DNA from: Candidatus Poribacteria bacterium
Lineage (GTDB): Bacteria; Poribacteria; WGA-4E; WGA-3G
Assembly: GCA_022394775.1 (NCBI GenBank)
Contig: JAGFCB010000037.1
Coordinates: 1 to 63,502, forward strand
Direction of reading: 5' to 3'
Length of the DNA: 63,502 nucleotides
Shown one piece after another: positions 60,318 to 63,502 of the stretch. A model generated the notes under the pieces. The model ran no database searches, was not told the DNA's origin, and saw only the letters and a program-made list of their open reading frames with translations. Made by a program: the position numbers and the translations under genes. Numbering within the stretch: position 1 is the first letter of the stretch; each line of letters opens with the position of its first letter.

Positions 60318-62708
60318 CTACTTCCGTATCAGAATCTCCGTGCCATTGATATCTATTGCCGGTTCATAGTTTTCTTGTAGATATGCTGCAATCAAAGCGT
60401 GCCGTTCCTCAACACGGATACCATCAACAGCATCGAACCAACCCCCTGTTTTAAAAATTACCAAACGCGTTTTGTCTTCTTCAAGAGCCTCTATAACCTC
60501 TTGCTGCATTGCAGGAGTCGATGCGTATGAGACCTGATGGAATCGAGAGACACCGGGGCGATTCGCAAAGAAATAGTAAGCACCCTGACTCGTAAAATCG
60601 AAGATCTTTTCCTTGGGTTCAGTGTTTTCCTGAATATAGGCGACAACCTTTTGAACCTGTTCAACCTGGTCATCTGGGATATCCACCGCGCCTGCACGTG
60701 CCAATTCCTGCGCTACAGTGTTTTGCTTGAACGGATTCTGACGCAGCCGCTGCCATTTCTGATTGAAACCCGCCAAAGGTTGATGCGCTTCTCCAACATA
60801 CCAACAGAATATGACTATCGGAATGAGTCCCCATGCCGTCTTCACTGCAGCGTGCCAAGATCTCTCACCTCTTAGAGACGATAAACCGACACGGAACATG
60901 TTGACAATACCACTCTCTAACGGAAGCAGACAGAGCAGCCATAAGAAAGTCGCGCCATAAATCAGGTGTCCACCGTCTGAACGACCCAACGCTGTCCGGA
61001 AGAAGGCAACACCGCCGAGGAGTAAGAGTAGGAGTTTCATCGTGTTAGCTGAGTTAATGCCAGAGAGGCTTCGATATGTCAAATAAGCCGCGACAATCAA
61101 AAAGACGCAGATCGGTAGATACCACCGAAACCCTTCACTAAAAATAAAGGCGCGCCATCCGTCCGACGACAATAGCGTCAGGGTTTTTGATAGCGATGGA
61201 AAAGCGAGCCCCCACGTTGCGAGTTGATAGCGACACTGGATATAAGAATTCCAGATGACATCGTCCAAAGCACCGTGCGAGAAAAAGTAGGCAGCTATCG
61301 GGAGAAAGCCTAACAGCAGCCCGCAGCTATAGTTGATTAGAGGGAACGGGCGTTCCCGTATTTCTACACCGCTCCGTAAGCCATATATGAACAGAAACAA
61401 CCCAATACCGCCTAACGTGTAAAGTCCGACTTCAGTACTGTACCAAAATGCTAAACTTGTGAAAATACCAGCCAGAACCAGCGTCCACGAAACCGCATTA
61501 AGCTTTGATGTATTTGAGGAATGTGTGAAGGTATTGGCGGTGAGGGCGAAAAAGATTGAAGCTGCTAACATAGAGAGACCCAATCTAGCATCGAACCAGA
61601 ATGTTACACTTGTGAAAATACAGCTGAAAACCAACCACCATGAAACTTCACTATTCTGTGATGTCCTCTGCGGACGCGTCAAAAAGTTAGCGACGAAGGC
61701 AAAACTAATTAAACCGAGGCTGTGCCTTGGGGATATCCAGAAATCGGTGCCAGAAGCAATAAGTATACATAAGAAGGCTGTCAAGAATCTGTAGCGAAAA
61801 ACTTGTAAACCGAGCAGATAGAGCGCGACGTAACCGAGTGGGTCTAATATATCTTCCATTGATCGCACCCCGAACAAGGTCGGTTCAAAAAATAGACTGC
61901 CCAACCACGCCAAGTAAGCGTTTTGGAACACGCCGTGCTGCACATAGACATCTCGAAACGGCACCCCACCGTGCAACATTTCGTTCAAGGGCGCGAGTCG
62001 TTCACCTTCATGAAATAAATCTATGTTACCGTGGATACTCGCTGAATAGGTAAGCAGGTAGATAAAAATTGGGAGGATAACGTATTCGAGTCCAATACGT
62101 CCAAACTTTAGGAATCTATGATTACCGAAAGGAATTTTGCCGCCCTCTGCGTCGGTGAGGTTTGTTTCATCTTCGCTGGCGAGGTTTGCAACCTCGCTTG
62201 TATTAGAATTCCACAGCCCCGGAAAATACCGCGCATACAGTAGCACCAACTTCAGCAAAACCGACAAACCGATCGGCAAGACTAAACCTATCAACGCGTT
62301 CTGACCGATATAATAAACCTGTAGCCAACACAGCCATAGCGGTATAGATGCCAATGCGTTTGCTTTCAGCACACGCTGTATCGGTTGTGTAGTGCGTTCA
62401 GCGCACCAACGTGAAAACACGCGCCATCCGAACCAATATAGACATATTGCGATCGGAATGCCGAGCAGTGCCAGCAGATAGAAAAAGTATTCCTGTTGTT
62501 TCGGGTACGCGTTAACGCTTAGCCAACCGACGACACCGGCATTTGAGTGATATTCAAAGGTAATGTATTTTTGGAGCGTTATTCCTAAGGCAACTGCAAG
62601 GGACGCAGCAGAAAATGTAAGAAGCCCAACGTAGGGCTTAAGGGCAGGGGTTTTCACAACGCGCATGTCCGGCATAAATTGCTGAAGGTAGGCTTGCCAG
62701 CGCTGCAT
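60318..62708 (-). CDS. large polytopic membrane protein, GT-C glycosyltransferase-like
   Basis: A 796 aa protein with at least 15 predicted hydrophobic helices. An N-terminal cluster is followed by SIHGNIDLFHEGERLAPLNEMLHGGVPFRDVYVQHGVFQ, an acidic, conserved-looking loop of the sort found in GT-C enzymes (lipid-linked sugar donors). A soluble C-terminal domain (about 690-796) ends EPAIDINGTEILIRK. The GT-C assignment rests on topology and the D/E loop and is moderate. It is the last gene of a minus-strand run after the JAMM peptidase and MoaD-like genes. Confidence 0.6.
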   Translation of the reverse strand: MQRWQAYLQQFMPDMRVVKTPALKPYVGLLTFSAASLAVALGITLQKYITFEYHSNAGVVGWLSVNAYPKQQEYFFYLLALLGIPIAICLYWFGWRVFSRWCAERTTQPIQRVLKANALASIPLWLCWLQVYYIGQNALIGLVLPIGLSVLLKLVLLYARYFPGLWNSNTSEVANLASEDETNLTDAEGGKIPFGNHRFLKFGRIGLEYVILPIFIYLLTYSASIHGNIDLFHEGERLAPLNEMLHGGVPFRDVYVQHGVFQNAYLAWLGSLFFEPTLFGVRSMEDILDPLGYVALYLLGLQVFRYRFLTAFLCILIASGTDFWISPRHSLGLISFAFVANFLTRPQRTSQNSEVSWWLVFSCIFTSVTFWFDARLGLSMLAASIFFALTANTFTHSSNTSKLNAVSWTLVLAGIFTSLAFWYSTEVGLYTLGGIGLFLFIYGLRSGVEIRERPFPLINYSCGLLLGFLPIAAYFFSHGALDDVIWNSYIQCRYQLATWGLAFPSLSKTLTLLSSDGWRAFIFSEGFRWYLPICVFLIVAAYLTYRSLSGINSANTMKLLLLLLGGVAFFRTALGRSDGGHLIYGATFLWLLCLLPLESGIVNMFRVGLSSLRGERSWHAAVKTAWGLIPIVIFCWYVGEAHQPLAGFNQKWQRLRQNPFKQNTVAQELARAGAVDIPDDQVEQVQKVVAYIQENTEPKEKIFDFTSQGAYYFFANRPGVSRFHQVSYASTPAMQQEVIEALEEDKTRLVIFKTGGWFDAVDGIRVEERHALIAAYLQENYEPAIDINGTEILIRK

Positions 62709-62755
62709 AGTTTTTGCCTCAGTGGATCTTGCAATCCGGAGATCGCATCTACCGT

Positions 62756-63220
62756 TTATGTTTTCCCAAGTGTTCCCTCAACCTCTATGAAATCTTTCGC
62801 CGTTTCATTCCACGCGAAAGCCTTCACCGCGCGTATCTCAGTGTCGTAAACGGAGATAACCACGTAGGTAGTACCTGGATAGGTGGGTTCATCCCACATC
62901 GTTGCGTCTGCTTTGTCTTTTTCTGAAAAATATGCTTCGTGGTTCGGGTGTGAATGGTAGAACGCCTTAATCTGCCATTGCTGTGTATCTGCTTCTTTGT
63001 GGATAGCAATTAAGTCGTCAGGGTGTATGACGTACGCCGTGCGCGCATCGCGCGGATATGTGTCCGGATCTTCCTGATGCAATTTGTTCTGTATATTCCG
63101 GCATTTCCGGACAAATTCTTGTGCATCAGTACCTAAAATAACACCACAACATTCATCGGGAAAGTCCGATTTCGCGTGGTCACAAATCTGACTGAGGGTT
63201 TCTGGTTGCAAAATTAGCAT
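62756..63220 (-). CDS. JAMM/MPN+ metallopeptidase
   Basis: A 154 aa prokaryotic JAB1/MPN protein. The zinc motif is complete: Glu in FPDECCGVI, then HSHPNHEAYFSEKD (H-x-H-x10-D with the catalytic Ser). Prokaryotic JAMM proteins clip extensions from, or release adducts of, ubiquitin-like sulfur carriers. The upstream gene on the same strand encodes such a carrier with extra residues after Gly-Gly, a plausible substrate. No Shine-Dalgarno is visible at ATG 63220. The 87 nt gap holds a palindromic repeat. Confidence 0.88.
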   Translation of the reverse strand: MLILQPETLSQICDHAKSDFPDECCGVILGTDAQEFVRKCRNIQNKLHQEDPDTYPRDARTAYVIHPDDLIAIHKEADTQQWQIKAFYHSHPNHEAYFSEKDKADATMWDEPTYPGTTYVVISVYDTEIRAVKAFAWNETAKDFIEVEGTLGKT

Positions 63221-63231
63221 TAGAATAGCAA

Positions 63232-63307
63232 TTGGCGGTCAGCAATCAGCAATGAGAAAAAATATAAATCATCCCTCTGAAAAGCGACAACTGACAGCCG
63301 ACAGCTA
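63232..63307. repeat. GGTCAGCAATCAGC/GACAACTGACAGC palindromic repeat
   Basis: An imperfect inverted repeat between the MoaD-like stop and the JAMM start, related in wording to the GTTATCAG family. Confidence 0.45.
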
Positions 63308-63502
63308 TTAAGACAGATTACTTCCGCCAGCAATCGCCGGAATAATGGAGATTTCAGCACCGTCTGCAACAGCGGTCGCTTTGCCGTCGAGGAAGCGGAT
63401 GTCTTCATCATTAAGATAGATATTCACAAACCGGCGAATATTTCCGCCTTCATCACAGAGACGTTCTTTCATCCCCGGATAGTTCGCCTCAAGATTCTCA
63501 AT
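63308..63502 (-). CDS. MoaD/ThiS-like sulfur carrier with masked Gly-Gly (partial)
   Basis: The last 64 residues are in the window; the start is beyond the right edge. The end reads [28 protein letters not shown]. This is the ubiquitin-like fold's final strand and Gly-Gly tail of MoaD/ThiS/CysO proteins, which carry sulfur as a C-terminal thiocarboxylate. Four residues (SNLS) follow the Gly-Gly, so it must be clipped before activation. A JAMM peptidase sits next to it. The pathway (cysteine, molybdopterin, thiamine or secondary metabolite) is unclear. Confidence 0.85.
   Translation of the reverse strand: MENLEANYPGMKERLCDEGGNIRRFVNIYLNDEDIRFLDGKATAVADGAEISIIPAIAGGSNLS

Noticed and set aside
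1..63502. tRNA, rRNA or complete insertion sequences
   Set aside because: No tRNA T-loop/acceptor pattern, no rRNA motif and no transposase-like frame was found on either strand.

Overview
This 63.5 kb window has moderate GC and is densely coded on both strands. It looks like a chromosomal segment of a Gram-negative, environmental, heterotrophic bacterium. The gene mix (Gfo/Idh/MocA dehydrogenases, sugar-phosphate-isomerase-like TIM barrels, tandem phytanoyl-CoA-type dioxygenases, WD40 proteins, acetamidase/formamidase, many small intergenic palindromes) most resembles Candidatus Poribacteria. That placement is inferred from gene content only, because the window holds no rRNA, tRNA or standard phylogenetic marker. 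Outer-membrane barrels, an OmpA-like protein and lipoproteins support a diderm envelope.

Layout: 1-5.1 kb holds tandem secreted proteins, a TIM-barrel isomerase, bioF, a cupin and an M20 peptidase. 5.1-9.5 kb holds two tandem WD40 proteins behind a MITE-like repeat. 9.6-12.6 kb is a tightly overlapping four-gene operon: SMC/RecF-type ATPase, TOPRIM-like partner, RNHCP zinc protein, OmpA-type protein. 12.6-16.7 kb holds an outer-membrane barrel, rpiA, an aspartoacylase-family protein and an aminopeptidase P.

16.7-31.1 kb is a defence island: orphan MntA, SNF2-type helicase with a C-terminal DUF3883 domain, Septu-like ATPase/HNH pair, DUF1156 DNA methylase, MntA-HepT pair, and a DUF499 (BrxC/PglY-like) ATPase. 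Helicase, DUF1156 and DUF499 resemble the core of a predicted BREX/DISARM-related system. Two extra modules (ATPase/HNH and MNT/HEPN) are embedded in it, the second coupled to DUF499 by start/stop overlaps.

31-42.7 kb holds a HEAT/zinc-ribbon protein, a methyltransferase, an ECF sigma/anti-sigma pair, a complete oligopeptide/dipeptide ABC importer (ATPase, ATPase, lipoprotein, two permeases; the first permease seems to start at ATA), an SDR, and a STAS-like/PIN pair. 42.7-51.4 kb holds housekeeping and envelope genes (amidase, HtrA-like protease, PorV-like barrel, rsmI, hydroxyacyl-CoA dehydrogenase, TVP38, L,D-transpeptidase, oxidoreductase, DMT exporter). 51.4-53.7 kb is a gene-poor stretch with two related, apparently base-pairing leader modules, a tiny membrane ORF, and a decayed STT3-like gene. 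53.7-63.5 kb holds a CopD-like membrane protein, a radical SAM-PCP_red fusion, tandem PhyH dioxygenases, a second PCP_red protein, a second Gfo/Idh/MocA enzyme, a large GT-C-like membrane protein, a JAMM peptidase, and the end of a MoaD/ThiS-like carrier whose Gly-Gly is masked by four residues.

Several dispersed repeat families sit between genes. One runs almost exactly from stop codon to start codon and supplies an AAGG Shine-Dalgarno-like motif at a fixed distance from ATG. Another is a pair of 154 bp elements placed just upstream of two unrelated genes.
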